40,918 nt of DNA from Acidobacteriota bacterium (GCA_021296485.1 JAGWAI010000020.1:5617-46534), one strand, 5' to 3'; positions 21,750 through 31,085 are shown, counted from the first letter of the stretch. Notes: generated from the sequence alone by a model not told the origin. Translations and numbers: made by a program.

Positions 21750-23115
21750 GTTGCCGCCGAATCCTGCGCCAATCGCGCCACTTCCTCCTTGAACACTCGC
21801 CCCCGCTCGGCGTAGTTGCTGAACATGTCCAGGCTTGCGCACGCCGGCGCCAGCAGCACCGTGCCCGCGCCGCGGGCCAGGGCGTAGGCCGCACGCACGG
21901 CCGCCCGCAGCGTCACCGCCTCGGTCACGTCCACGCTCGTGCCCAGCACCGCGCGGATGTGCTCGCGCGCTTCGCCGATGGCCACGACGGCACGCGCCCG
22001 CGCCGCCAGCGGTGCGGCCAGCTCGGAAAGGTCGCCGCCCTTGAACCGTCCACCCAGGATGACGACGACGTCCCGCTCGAAACACTCGATCGCGGCGCGC
22101 GCCGCAAGCACGTTCGTTGCCTTCGAATCGTTCACGAAGCGGACGCCGCCGACTTCGCCGGCCGCCTCCAGCGTGTGCTCGGATCCACCGAATGCGCGGA
22201 CCGCACGTTCGATTGCGCCCGACGAGACGCCCGCCGCGCAGGCTGCGGCCGATGCCGCGAGCACGTCGCTCAACAGATGCCGGCCGGGAATCCGAACCGC
22301 CGACAGCGGCAGCAGCGAACGGTCGCCCTGCGGTGAACGGCGCACTACTGCGCCGCCGGCCACCAGCACGCCGTCGTCGATCGGCGCGCTGACGCCGAAG
22401 CGCAGCGGGCGGGCCCGCCCGCTGCCAGCGGATCGTCCGCGTTGATGACCATCGTGTCGTCGCCCGTCTGGTTGGCGAAGATGCGCGCCTTGGCCGCCGC
22501 GTACTCCTGAAAGCTGCCGTGGCGATCGATGTGGTCAGGCGCCAGGTTCAATAACACCGCAATGCGGGGATGAAACGTGCGGGTGAGCTCGAGTTGAAAG
22601 CTGCTGACCTCGACGACGTGCACCACGTCGGGCGACGAGGACTCCACCTGACTGCTCAGCGCCGTCCCGATATTGCCGCCCACCAGCGCCGGGCGGCCAT
22701 CGGCGCCGAACATGCGGCCCGTCAGCTGGGTGGTCGTCGACTTGCCCTTGGTGCCGGTCACCGCCACGATGGGACCGCGCAGCCAGCGCGCCGCCAGCTC
22801 GACCTCGCTGATGACCGGCGTGCCGCCTCGCAGGACGTCGTCGATCACCGGCAGCCGCGGCGAAACGCCCGGACTCAGTACCACGAGCTCGGCGCGGGCG
22901 AGGGTCTCCGCCCGATGTCCACCCAGCTCCACCGCCACGCCCGCCGCGCGCAGGCGCGGCAGCGCCTCGAGGGACTCCCGCGTCTCGGTCAACGTGACTC
23001 GCGCCCCGCGGCGGGCCAGCAGTTCGGCGGCAGCGATGCCGCTGCGCGCGGCGCCCACCACGACGACGCGGGCGCCGGCTACGGAGAACGTGGACGGGTC
23101 GTGTTCCGGCATCAT
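21746..23115 (-). CDS. murD: UDP-N-acetylmuramoyl-L-alanine--D-glutamate ligase, interrupted by an apparent frameshift
   Basis: Adds D-Glu to UDP-MurNAc-L-Ala. The N-terminal part (from 23115) shows VVVVGAARSGIAAAELL, the ATP loop VTGTKGKSTTTQL and LNLAPDHIDRHGSF, and stays in frame through VINADDPLAAG. The conserved C-terminal domain (FVNDSKATNV, VVVILGGRFKGGD, LLAPACASLDMFSNYAERG) continues in another frame from about 22420 down to 21746. The switch falls at a perfect 20-bp palindrome at 22404-22423, and one added base there would restore a single frame. A sequencing or assembly indel is most likely, since both halves are intact and this is the only murD seen. The ATG overlaps the mraY stop; a second ATG follows at once. 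Confidence 0.9.
22404..22423. repeat. Perfect 20-bp GC-rich palindrome at the murD frameshift
   Basis: The sequence agcgggcgggcccgcccgct equals its own complement. Such snap-back sequences often cause polymerase slippage, and the murD frame changes here. Confidence 0.85.
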
Positions 23116-24197
23116 CTGAGCTTCAGCGTAGTCAGGCTGAACAACGCGAACACGATCGCCAGGATCATGAAGCGGCTGATCACCTTGGGCTCGCTCCATC
23201 CGATCAATTCGCAGTGGTGGTGCAGCGGCGCCATCTTGAATACGCGCTGGCCCGTCAGCTTGAAAGAGCCGACCTGGATGATCACTGACAGACACTCGAT
23301 AACGAACACCGCACCCACGATCGGCAGCAGCAGCTCCTGCTTGATCAGCAGTGCGACGGTGCCCAGCGCGCCGCCCAGCGCCAGCGCGCCGACGTCGCCC
23401 ATGAAGATGTCGGCGGGATAGGAGTTGTACCAAAGGAATCCCAACCCGGCTCCCACCAGCGCGCCGCAGAACACCGAGAGCTCCCCGGCCGGCGGAAAGC
23501 GCAGCAGGAGCAGGTAGTCGGCGAAGACGGCGTGTCCGGCCACGTACGACAACGCCGTGAAGGCGACCGCGGCCACCGTAAACACGCCGATCGCCAGCCC
23601 GTCGAGGCCGTCGGTCAGGTTCACGGCGTTGGACGCGCCAACCAGGACCAGCATGGCAAACGGTACGTAGAACCATCCCAGCTCGACCAACAGCCCCTCG
23701 AAGAACGGGAAGACGAGCTGCGTGCTATAGAGCCCGTGCTGGGTGAGCACGATCAGCGCGATCCCCACCGCCGCGCCGACCACGCTCTGCAACGCCGCCT
23801 TGTGTCTTGGCCACAGCCCGTGGTGCGATCCGCGGGTCACCTTGAGGTAATCGTCGACGAAGCCGATGAGACCGAACGACAGTGTCGACAGCACGGCTAT
23901 CCAGACATACGCGTTGCGCAGGTCGACCCACAGCAGCGTCGGCAGGATGGCGGCGCCCAGTATCAGCACACCCCCCATGGTGGGGGTGCCTTCCTTTGTC
24001 CGGTGGCTCCGCGGCCCGTCGTCACGGATGACCTGGCCGATCTGGACGGCGCGCAGGTAGCGGATCAAGGGCGGACCGAGGAGCAGCGTGAAAACGAACG
24101 CCGTCAGGCTGGCCGCTCCGGTGCGGAACGTTATGTACTGCACGACGTTCAGCACCGACAGCTCCGTGTGCAGCGGATACAGCAGGTGATAGAGCAC
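23112..24197 (-). CDS. mraY: Phospho-N-acetylmuramoyl-pentapeptide-transferase (lipid I synthase)
   Basis: Integral membrane enzyme that moves phospho-MurNAc-pentapeptide from UDP to undecaprenyl phosphate. The 361-residue protein has about ten transmembrane segments and the family boxes: HRTKEGTPTMGG, the Asp-Asp pair in GFVDDYLKV, NAVNLTDGLDGLA and the C-terminal APLHHHCELIGWSE with its His cluster. Translation starts at GTG 24197, which shares one base with the murF TAG stop (TAGTG), and ends overlapping the murD ATG, so murF, mraY and murD are tightly coupled. Confidence 0.97.
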   Translation of the reverse strand: MLYHLLYPLHTELSVLNVVQYITFRTGAASLTAFVFTLLLGPPLIRYLRAVQIGQVIRDDGPRSHRTKEGTPTMGGVLILGAAILPTLLWVDLRNAYVWIAVLSTLSFGLIGFVDDYLKVTRGSHHGLWPRHKAALQSVVGAAVGIALIVLTQHGLYSTQLVFPFFEGLLVELGWFYVPFAMLVLVGASNAVNLTDGLDGLAIGVFTVAAVAFTALSYVAGHAVFADYLLLLRFPPAGELSVFCGALVGAGLGFLWYNSYPADIFMGDVGALALGGALGTVALLIKQELLLPIVGAVFVIECLSVIIQVGSFKLTGQRVFKMAPLHHHCELIGWSEPKVISRFMILAIVFALFSLTTLKLR

Positions 24198-25612
24198 TAG
24201 CGTTCCGCCTTCAGGCGCTCCACGACGCGGTCCATGCCGATGCCGCGCGAGCCCTTGACCAGGATTACGTCGCCCTCGCGGGCGATGTCCGCCACGTGCC
24301 CGGCCGCCGCGGCGCTCGTCTCGAACGTGGCGACCGCCGATTCCGGGAGACCCGCCGCGCGCGCGCCGGCGGCAAGCGCCGCGGCCGGCGGCCCGCCAAC
24401 GGTGACGACAACGCCGAATCCGGCTTCGACGGCGGCGCGGCCACACGCTTCGTGCAGTGCGGGGGAGCGGACGCCGAGCTCGAGCATTTCGCCCAACACG
24501 GCGACTCGACGGAGGCAGTCGCGCTCGCCGCCCACGGCATCGAGGGCGGCGCGCAGCGCAACCGGGCTGGCGTTGTAGGTATCGTCGACGACCGTCAACC
24601 TGCCGAGACGGACGACCTGTCCGCGCCCGGGTTGCGGAACGCAGCGCGCAGCGCGTTCCGGGATCAGTTCGAGCGGCACGTCGAAGCGCAGCGCCACGGC
24701 GATCGCCGCCGCGAGGTTCGCCACCTGGCCGTATCCGAGTAACGGCGTCCGCACGTCGACCGACGCGCCCGCCGATTCGATCGTAGCCGACATGCCCGCC
24801 AGGCCGAGCGACCGCACCCGCCGCGCGCTGATGTCCGCATCCCGCTCGACGCCGAACGTGGTCACGGTGCCGGGGAACGTTGCCGCGCGCGCCATCACGC
24901 GCGGGTCGCCCGCGTTGGCCACCAGCTGCGCCGCCGCCGTCGCCCCCTCCATGATTTCAGCCTTCGCGTCCGCAATCGCTTCGATCGAATCGAAGAACTC
25001 CGCGTGAACCTCGGCTACATTCGTCCAGACCCGCACGTCGGGCTCGGCAATGTCCACGAGCGTGCGGATCTCGCCGGCGTGGTTCATGCCCAGCTCGACG
25101 ACGGCAATTTCCGGTCCGTGGCGCAATTCCAGCAACGACAGCGGCAGGCCGATGTGGTTGTTCAGGTTGCCGGCGTTCCGGAACACCCTGTACGAACCGG
25201 CCAGGAGCGTCGCGACGTTCTCCTTGGTCGTGGTCTTGCCGACGCTCCCCGTGATGGCGACGACCCGCGCGCCCGACCGCCGGCGCACGAACCGGCCCAG
25301 CCGTTGCAACGCGCCGGTCGTGTCCTGCACGGCAATCACGAACGGCGCGCCGGCCGCAGCGGCATCCCTGCCGGCCGCCGAAAGGTCGCTGATCACCACA
25401 CCCCCGGCGCCGTTGCGCAGCGCTTCTGGCACGAAACGATGGCCGTCGAAGCGCGCGCCCCGCAGCGCCAGAAATACATCGCCCGGCCTGACCCGCCGGC
25501 TGTCGATCGCAAACCCGGTGACACGTGCGTCCGGGCGTCCGGCAACGAGGCGGCCGCCGCACGCTGCGGCTGTCTCGTCCGCACGAAGCACCAACGGTCC
25601 ACCATGCGGCAC
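24197..25612 (-). CDS. murF: UDP-N-acetylmuramoyl-tripeptide--D-alanyl-D-alanine ligase
   Basis: Adds the D-Ala-D-Ala dipeptide to complete the pentapeptide precursor. The 471 residues show the N-terminal FAIDSRRVRPGDVFLALRG segment, the ATP loop ITGSVGKTTTKE, FRNAGNLNNHIGLPLSLL, VVELGMNHAGEI and the C-terminal DDTYNASP and VKGSRGIGMD boxes, all MurF-like. The start is GTG at 25612, 9 bases after the murE stop, with a GAGGA ribosome-binding sequence overlapping that stop. The stop overlaps the mraY start. No ddl gene is present in the window to supply D-Ala-D-Ala. Confidence 0.96.
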   Translation of the reverse strand: MPHGGPLVLRADETAAACGGRLVAGRPDARVTGFAIDSRRVRPGDVFLALRGARFDGHRFVPEALRNGAGGVVISDLSAAGRDAAAAGAPFVIAVQDTTGALQRLGRFVRRRSGARVVAITGSVGKTTTKENVATLLAGSYRVFRNAGNLNNHIGLPLSLLELRHGPEIAVVELGMNHAGEIRTLVDIAEPDVRVWTNVAEVHAEFFDSIEAIADAKAEIMEGATAAAQLVANAGDPRVMARAATFPGTVTTFGVERDADISARRVRSLGLAGMSATIESAGASVDVRTPLLGYGQVANLAAAIAVALRFDVPLELIPERAARCVPQPGRGQVVRLGRLTVVDDTYNASPVALRAALDAVGGERDCLRRVAVLGEMLELGVRSPALHEACGRAAVEAGFGVVVTVGGPPAAALAAGARAAGLPESAVATFETSAAAAGHVADIAREGDVILVKGSRGIGMDRVVERLKAER

Positions 25613-25621
25613 TCTCGTTCC

Positions 25622-27121
25622 TCATTCCGCCTGCATGCCGGCGCGCCGGCCGGCCAGTGCCTGCCGCGCAACGGCCATATCGTCGAACCGCAGGTACTGT
25701 CCGGAGCACTCCTGATACCGCTCGTGCCCCTTGCCAGCTATGACGACCACATCCCCGTCGTCCGCGTCCCGGATCGCCTGCGTGATGGCCCCCGCCCGAT
25801 CGAGGACGGTCTCGTACGGCGCCGGACCGGCCGCGCTGCCCTGCGCTATGTCGGCGGCGATGCGGGCCGGATCTTCCGACCGCGGATTGTCCGACGTCAC
25901 GACTACGAAGTCGGCCAGGCGCCCCGCGACCGCGCCCATCAGCGGACGCTTCGCCGTGTCGCGATCACCGCCGCAACCGAATACCGCCACGAGGCGTCCG
26001 CGCGTCAGGCTACGCGCCGTCTCGAGCAGCCCGCGCAGGGCGTCACTGGTGTGGGCGAAGTCGACGACGACCGTCACCGCGTCGTCGGGTCCCGAAGCGA
26101 CCTGCATGCGGCCCGGTACGTGGGTCAGCGCAGCGATGCCGCTGTGGATCGCGCGCAACGGCAGATCCAGCGCGGCGCCGGCCGCGGCGGCCGCCAGGAT
26201 GTTGTATGTGTTGCTGCGGCCAATCAGTCCGGACTGCAGGTTCAGCGCGCCGCGCGGCGTGCTCAGGTCGAGCTTGATGCCCTTCGTGGACAGCTCCATC
26301 CGCGCGGGCCGCACGTCTGCTGCCGCGTCGATCGCGTAGGTGAAGGGCCGCTTCACCTCCGACGCCAGTTGCCGCCCATACGGGTCATCGACGTTGACAA
26401 CGGTTGGCGCCTTCTCGTCAACCATCTCGAACAGCCGCCGCTTGGCCTTGTAGTAGCCGTCCATGTCGCCGTGAAAATCGAGATGGTCGTGGGTCAGGTT
26501 GGTGAACACCGCCGCACTGAAACGGATGCCGTCCACGCGCCGCAGGGCCAGCGCATGCGACGACACTTCCATGGCGCAGGCCCGGCAGCGGCGCTCGACC
26601 ATGCGCCGCAGCAGCGCCTGAAGATCTGGCGCCTCCGGCGTCGTGCGCGCCGCCGACTCCTCCTCGTCCGCTACGCGGTACGAGACCGAGCTCACGCGCC
26701 CGCACGGATAGCCGGCATCCTCGAAAACCCCTTCCAGCAGATACGTGGTGGTCGTCTTGCCGTTCGTCCCGGTGGTGCCGACGACAACGAGATCCCGGCT
26801 CGGGTGGCCCCACGCGCTCGCGGCCAGCGCGGCCAGCGCGGCGCGGGCATCGGCCACCCTGATCCACGGCACGCTGAAAGCGGGCGGTGCGCTGGTTTCG
26901 GCGACGATTGCAGCGGCGCCGCGATTCGCCGCCTCCTCCGCGAACGCGGCGCCGTCGTGGCGCTGCCCGCTGATGGCGACGAAGAGATCGCCGGGTTCGA
27001 TTTTTCGTGAGTCATACGCCACGTGCCGCACTGGGCGATCGAGCAGCACGCCTGAAGCGGTGCGGCGTCCGGCATCTACTTCGATACCGGCCTGACGCAC
27101 CAGCTCGGCGACCGTCAGCAC
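25622..27121 (-). CDS. murE: UDP-MurNAc-tripeptide synthetase, meso-diaminopimelate type
   Basis: Adds the third amino acid to UDP-MurNAc-L-Ala-D-Glu. The 499-residue protein has YDSRKIEPGDLFVAISG, the ATP loop GTTGTNGKTTTTYLL, a FTNLTHDHLDFHG box and the substrate-specificity motif DNPR within VTSDNPRSEDPARI. DNPR is the known signature for meso-diaminopimelate rather than lysine, so the wall is probably A1-gamma type. The start is GTG at 27121, just after the ftsI stop, reading VLTVAELVRQAGI. The frame is open further upstream, but that region is ftsI coding sequence. Confidence 0.96.
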   Translation of the reverse strand: MLTVAELVRQAGIEVDAGRRTASGVLLDRPVRHVAYDSRKIEPGDLFVAISGQRHDGAAFAEEAANRGAAAIVAETSAPPAFSVPWIRVADARAALAALAASAWGHPSRDLVVVGTTGTNGKTTTTYLLEGVFEDAGYPCGRVSSVSYRVADEEESAARTTPEAPDLQALLRRMVERRCRACAMEVSSHALALRRVDGIRFSAAVFTNLTHDHLDFHGDMDGYYKAKRRLFEMVDEKAPTVVNVDDPYGRQLASEVKRPFTYAIDAAADVRPARMELSTKGIKLDLSTPRGALNLQSGLIGRSNTYNILAAAAAGAALDLPLRAIHSGIAALTHVPGRMQVASGPDDAVTVVVDFAHTSDALRGLLETARSLTRGRLVAVFGCGGDRDTAKRPLMGAVAGRLADFVVVTSDNPRSEDPARIAADIAQGSAAGPAPYETVLDRAGAITQAIRDADDGDVVVIAGKGHERYQECSGQYLRFDDMAVARQALAGRRAGMQAE

Positions 27122-27125
27122 AGCC

Positions 27126-29255
27126 TCACCTGGCTCCCTCTCCAGCGGATGCCGGACGCCGTTCCAGGCGCAGCACCGCGGTTGTGCCGCGTCCAATCGC
27201 CACACCGGGAGCCGGGTCGTGACTCACGACGAAGCCGACGCCGTCCAGGCGCGCGACGAGATTGATCCGGCCCAGCACCTCCAGCGCCTGCCGGGCGCTC
27301 AACCCACGCACGTCCGGCATGCTGCAGCACGGGAGAACGGGTGCGGCGGCGGCAGCCGGCGCGGTAAAGCGGGCGGCCGCGTCGGGAACGCGATGCTGGA
27401 CGGGCGTGGACGCGACACGGGGCTCCAGCCGCGGCTCGACCAGCACCGGTGGATGCGGATTGACCGTCGGCGGGACGGCCAGGTGACGCAGCGCCGCGGC
27501 GGCTATGCGCTGGAATACGGGCGCCGCCACGGCGCCACCCGTGAACCGCTCTCCGCGCGGCGTGTCGATCATCACCAGGGCCGCGAGCACCGGCGCGCGG
27601 GAGGGCACGAACCCGATGAACGAAGCGTTGTGGTCCTCGTCTGAATAACGGCCTTCGATCAGCTTTTCTGCAGTCCCGGTCTTGCCTGCGACCGCGTATC
27701 CGGGAATCTTCGCGGAGCGCGCCGTGCCACGTTCCACCACCTGCTCCATGATGGCGGTCAGCTCGGCGACGGTCCCGGGCTCGACCGCGCGCCCGAGCAC
27801 GCGCCGCGGCCGCTCTTCCCGCACGCCGCCGCGTACAACCGCGCGGACCACGCGCGGTTCGACGAGCTCGCCGCCGTTCGCGACCGCGCTGACGGCGGCC
27901 GCCATTTGCAGCGGCGTGACCGCGACCTGGTATCCCATGGAGACGGACGCCACGGCGCGGTCGTTCAGCGCGGCCGGATCATGAACGATGCCGACGCTCT
28001 CGCCCCGCAGGTCGGGTGAGAGCGCCCGCCCGAATCCGAAGCGCCGTGTGAAGTCGATGAGCCGATCCGGCCCGACGCGCAGCCCGAGCTTTATCGCCCC
28101 GACGTTGCTCGACTTGACGATAACGTCCTCGAGCGACAGCACACCGTAGGTGTGCATGTCGGGAATGGTGGAGTTTCCGATCCGGATAGAGCCCCGGCTG
28201 ACGTCGAACAGCTCGGCCCGATGCGAGATTCCGCCCTCCAGGGCAGCTGCCGTGGTGACCAGCTTGAAAGTGGAGCCGGGCTCATAGACGTCCTGGACGG
28301 CGCGGTTGCGCCGTGCTGGAGGCGTGGAGGCGGCAAAATCATTGGGGTTGAAACTCGGCTCGCTGGCGAGCGCCAGCACGTCTCCCGTAAATGGATCGAG
28401 CATCACGACCGCGCCGCCCTCGGCGTCGTGCTCACGGACGGCGGCGCGCAATTCCCGCTCGGCCAGGTACTGGAGGTACTTGTCGATGGTCAGCTCGACC
28501 GTGGCGCCGCTCGTAGGCGCCCGTTCGATGCGGCTGAACGCGCGCTGCCGCGCATCCGTCTGGATCAGGGTCTTGCCCGGACGCCCGGCGATCTCCCCGT
28601 CATACGCCGCCTCGATCCCGCTGAGGCCCTGATTGTCGATGCCGACGTAGCCGAGAAGGTGGGCGGCCAGCGTCTTGTTGGGGTAGTAGCGCCGGTTCTC
28701 CTTCATGAAGCCGATGCCGTCGAGCTGCAGCGCCGCGACCCGCCGCGCGGCGTCGGGTGAAACCTGTCGCCGGACATAGGCGAACGCACGTTGCTGGCCG
28801 AGCCGCTTCTCGACGGTTTGTCGCCAGGCGGGCGTGCATTCACCGAGCGCTCCGCACACCGCCGCAGTCGTCGCCGCCGGGTCGTCGACGTCCGTCGGCA
28901 CGGCATAGATGGTGTCGGCATCCACGCTGTAGGCCAGCACACGTCCTTCGCGATCGAGGATTTCGCCGCGCTTGGGATGTAACGTGATGCTGCGGTTCTG
29001 CTGCCGCTCCGCGCGCGCCACCAACGCCTCATGCTGCATCACCTGCATGTGGACGAGTCTGGCCTCGATGCCGACCGCCCACAGGCCGAAAACAGTGATT
29101 CCCACCAGCAGGCGGCGGCGCGTGCGCGGCCGCCAATCCTGCAGCCGATCGTCGCGGGCGGAGCGTTCGGGGCGCGCATTGCCGGTGCGGCCCGGCCGCG
29201 TGCCAAGCGGCCGGAAACGCGCCAGCCAACTCCGACCATTCTGTCTGTTCGGCAA
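27126..29255 (-). CDS. ftsI: Septal transpeptidase FtsI (penicillin-binding protein) with C-terminal PASTA domain
   Basis: Class B penicillin-binding protein that cross-links septal peptidoglycan with FtsW. The 709 residues have an Arg-rich cytoplasmic tail, a membrane helix at about 48-64, a pedestal domain starting PKRGEILDREG, and the transpeptidase with STFK (Ser328), SSN (Ser382) and KTG (525-527). After a Pro-rich linker (about 595-640) comes a PASTA domain (about 645-702). PASTA-tailed FtsI is common in Gram-positives and some other phyla but absent from E. coli FtsI. The start is TTG at 29255 with GAGGGAAG upstream, 10 bases after ftsL. Confidence 0.95.
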   Translation of the reverse strand: MPNRQNGRSWLARFRPLGTRPGRTGNARPERSARDDRLQDWRPRTRRRLLVGITVFGLWAVGIEARLVHMQVMQHEALVARAERQQNRSITLHPKRGEILDREGRVLAYSVDADTIYAVPTDVDDPAATTAAVCGALGECTPAWRQTVEKRLGQQRAFAYVRRQVSPDAARRVAALQLDGIGFMKENRRYYPNKTLAAHLLGYVGIDNQGLSGIEAAYDGEIAGRPGKTLIQTDARQRAFSRIERAPTSGATVELTIDKYLQYLAERELRAAVREHDAEGGAVVMLDPFTGDVLALASEPSFNPNDFAASTPPARRNRAVQDVYEPGSTFKLVTTAAALEGGISHRAELFDVSRGSIRIGNSTIPDMHTYGVLSLEDVIVKSSNVGAIKLGLRVGPDRLIDFTRRFGFGRALSPDLRGESVGIVHDPAALNDRAVASVSMGYQVAVTPLQMAAAVSAVANGGELVEPRVVRAVVRGGVREERPRRVLGRAVEPGTVAELTAIMEQVVERGTARSAKIPGYAVAGKTGTAEKLIEGRYSDEDHNASFIGFVPSRAPVLAALVMIDTPRGERFTGGAVAAPVFQRIAAAALRHLAVPPTVNPHPPVLVEPRLEPRVASTPVQHRVPDAAARFTAPAAAAAPVLPCCSMPDVRGLSARQALEVLGRINLVARLDGVGFVVSHDPAPGVAIGRGTTAVLRLERRPASAGEGAR

Positions 29256-29265
29256 CGTTCTTCCC

Positions 29266-29658
29266 TCAGCGCGCGGCGACCAGCGATGCATCCGGCGCGG
29301 CCGCCGGCGCCACGCGTTCGAGGACGATTGCCTCATCGCTGCCCGGCGTCACCATGTCGAGCTGCTCGGTGGCGATCCGCTCAACCCGGTCCGGCGCCTG
29401 CAGTGTCTCGACCTCGAGCCTGAGGTGGCGGTTGATTTCCATCTCGCGTGCGCGATCCTGCTGCATCTGCTCGATCCGATAGCCGAGCTGGAGCAATTCG
29501 AAGTGCTGCCAGGCCGAGAACAGGAGCACGAAGACCAGGAAGACGCCGACCGCGGCCGATCGCCACAACTCGCGCTGCCGTGCCTTGTCGACCTCACGCA
29601 CGATGGGATTGTTCGGAATGTCCCGCCTGCCCACATAGTCGAAGTCGAGTTGGCTCAC
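29266..29658 (-). CDS. ftsL: Cell division protein FtsL
   Basis: Small bitopic protein of the FtsQLB complex. The 130 residues comprise a polar N-terminus, one transmembrane helix at about 34-52 (AAVGVFLVFVLLFSAWQHF), then a coiled-coil helix with heptad leucines running to ETLQAPDRVERIATEQLDM, a typical FtsL end box, and an Ala-rich tail. The GTG start overlaps the rsmH stop (GTGA). Sequence conservation is low in this family; size, topology and position between rsmH and ftsI make the call firm. Confidence 0.88.
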   Translation of the reverse strand: MSQLDFDYVGRRDIPNNPIVREVDKARQRELWRSAAVGVFLVFVLLFSAWQHFELLQLGYRIEQMQQDRAREMEINRHLRLEVETLQAPDRVERIATEQLDMVTPGSDEAIVLERVAPAAAPDASLVAAR

Positions 29659-30560
29659 GGCAACCTCTCGGCGGCGCGCAGCTTGGCGCTGCGCGCGCGC
29701 GGATTTCGCCTGACCTCTTCGGGGCCGGGGCGCAGCGGCCGCTTCGTCATGACGCGCACGGCGACGTCTCCCGCCCGCTCGAGCTCCCGCAGACCCCACT
29801 TGACGATTCGATCCTCGAGCGAATGGAACGTGATGACCGCCAGCCTCGCGCCGGCGCGCAACCGTGCGCAGGCGGCGTGAAGAAACCGGCCCAACCCCTC
29901 GAGCTCCTCGTTGACCCAGATCCGCAACGCCTGGAACGTCCGTGTGGCCGCGTCCACACGCTGGCCGCGGCCGCGCGGCGCGGCGCGGCGCACCAGCGCA
30001 GCGAGCTGCGCCGTCGACGCGACCGGCCCGTGGGCGCGCGCCTCGACGATCGCCCGGGCGATGCGGCGCGCATACCGTTCCTCTCCGTATTCGAAGATGC
30101 GGTCTGCGAGCGTCCGCTCGGACGCCTCCCGCAGTAACTCCGCCGCCGTGGTGCCTGCCGAGCGATCCATCCGCATGTCGAGCGGCTCGTCGCGGTTGAA
30201 GCTGAACCCTCTGCCCGCCGCCCCGAGCTGCACCGAAGAGACGCCCAGGTCGGCGAGCATCCCGTCGACGTTCAGAATCTGCCGCTGGTCGAGCACGACG
30301 TCGATCTCGCGGTAGTCGGCGTGCACCAGCTCGACGCGCTCGTTCCACTCCGCGAGCGTCGCAGCGGCCAGCGGGAGCACCTCGGCGTCGCGATCGATAC
30401 CCAGCACCCGATCCGCCCCGGCAGCCAGCAGCGCCTGCGCATGGCCGCCGGTCCCGACAGTGCAATCGACGAATCGGCCGCCGCGCGCCGGATCGAGCAG
30501 GGTGACAACCTCATCCGCCATTACCGGCGTGTGGTGCGGCTGTTGGTTCACAACGGCCAT
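29655..30560 (-). CDS. rsmH: 16S rRNA (cytosine1402-N4)-methyltransferase
   Basis: Methylates N4 of C1402 in the decoding region of 16S rRNA, using S-adenosylmethionine. The 301-residue protein begins HHTPVMADEVVTLL, then the SAM-binding motif FVDCTVGTGGHAQALL, DGMLADLGVSSVQL, FSFNRDEPLDMRMD and the C-terminal ITFHSLEDRIVK and KRPLRPGPEEVRRNPRARSAKLR boxes, all diagnostic for RsmH (MraW). The ATG follows the mraZ stop by 2 bases; its stop overlaps the ftsL GTG. Confidence 0.97.
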   Translation of the reverse strand: MAVVNQQPHHTPVMADEVVTLLDPARGGRFVDCTVGTGGHAQALLAAGADRVLGIDRDAEVLPLAAATLAEWNERVELVHADYREIDVVLDQRQILNVDGMLADLGVSSVQLGAAGRGFSFNRDEPLDMRMDRSAGTTAAELLREASERTLADRIFEYGEERYARRIARAIVEARAHGPVASTAQLAALVRRAAPRGRGQRVDAATRTFQALRIWVNEELEGLGRFLHAACARLRAGARLAVITFHSLEDRIVKWGLRELERAGDVAVRVMTKRPLRPGPEEVRRNPRARSAKLRAAERLP

Positions 30561-30562
30561 CG

Positions 30563-31003
30563 TCAGATACCCAACTCCGACAGGGAGTGCGCGTCCTCCT
30601 CGGTGAACGGGTCGTGCTCGAGCCGCTTGACGAAACGCTCGTTGTTCCAGACCGCCAGGTGATCCTGCTGCCCGATGACGGCCACCTCGCCCGTCATGCC
30701 GGCGGCTTCGCGCAGCCGCGGGTGAACGGACACCCGGCCCTGCCGGTCGACGTCCGCCGGCTGGCCGAAGAAATTGACGCGATCGAGAAATCTCTTGCGG
30801 GCCGGGTGGGTTGACGGCACGCGGGCGAGCTTCTCTTCGATGCCGATCCAGACCGGCATCGGATAGATGAGCACGGACTCGCCGCCCAGGCTCGTTACGA
30901 ACAGGGAGCTTCCGTGCGTTTCCTCAATCAAGCTTCGGAACGCAGCTGGAATCTTCAGCCTCCCCTTGTCATCTATTTTGGCTGAGAAATTTCCTCTGAG
31001 CAC
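30563..31003 (-). CDS. mraZ: Transcriptional regulator MraZ
   Basis: AbrB-fold DNA-binding protein that controls the dcw cluster it heads. The 146 residues contain two swapped-hairpin repeats, FSAKIDDKGRLKIPAAFR and ADVDRQGRVSVHPRLRE, the duplicated DxKGR signature of MraZ. Start is GTG at 31003. A four-fold, ten-base-spaced operator and a promoter with a consensus -35 lie directly upstream, and the last operator repeat reaches the start codon, suggesting self-repression. It is divergent from the YchF-like gene at 31131. Confidence 0.96.
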   Translation of the reverse strand: MLRGNFSAKIDDKGRLKIPAAFRSLIEETHGSSLFVTSLGGESVLIYPMPVWIGIEEKLARVPSTHPARKRFLDRVNFFGQPADVDRQGRVSVHPRLREAAGMTGEVAVIGQQDHLAVWNNERFVKRLEHDPFTEEDAHSLSELGI

Positions 31004-31037
31004 CCTTTAGCTCCATAACAACCCACAAAAAACCACA
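31003..31037 (-). promoter_or_regulatory. MraZ operator: four pentamers at exact 10-base spacing
   Basis: Read on the minus strand, TGTGG (31037-31033), TGTGG (31027-31023), TATGG (31017-31013) and AAGGG (31007-31003) are separated by five bases each. MraZ in other bacteria binds TGGG-type pentamers repeated every 10 bases, so this is a strong match in layout. The array lies between the -10 and the start codon. Confidence 0.75.
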
Positions 31038-31040
31038 CAA

Positions 31041-31070
31041 ATGGTAAGAAAGTGCGGTCGAAGATGTCAA
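31041..31070 (-). promoter_or_regulatory. Promoter of the dcw cluster (mraZ)
   Basis: On the minus strand, a perfect TTGACA (31070-31065) is followed after 18 bases by TACCAT (31046-31041), or after 17 by TTACCA. Transcription would start inside the MraZ operator array. Confidence 0.7.
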
Positions 31071-31085
31071 TACGTATCGCCACTT

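Noticed and set aside
22380-22440. Programmed ribosomal frameshifting in murD
   Set aside because: No X-XXY-YYZ slippery heptamer lies in the correct frame, and MurD has no known recoding. An indel at the palindrome is simpler.
14491-31003. Hidden murB or ddl inside the dcw cluster
   Set aside because: Every stretch between mraZ and ftsZ is filled by identified genes or short gaps; none has room for either enzyme.
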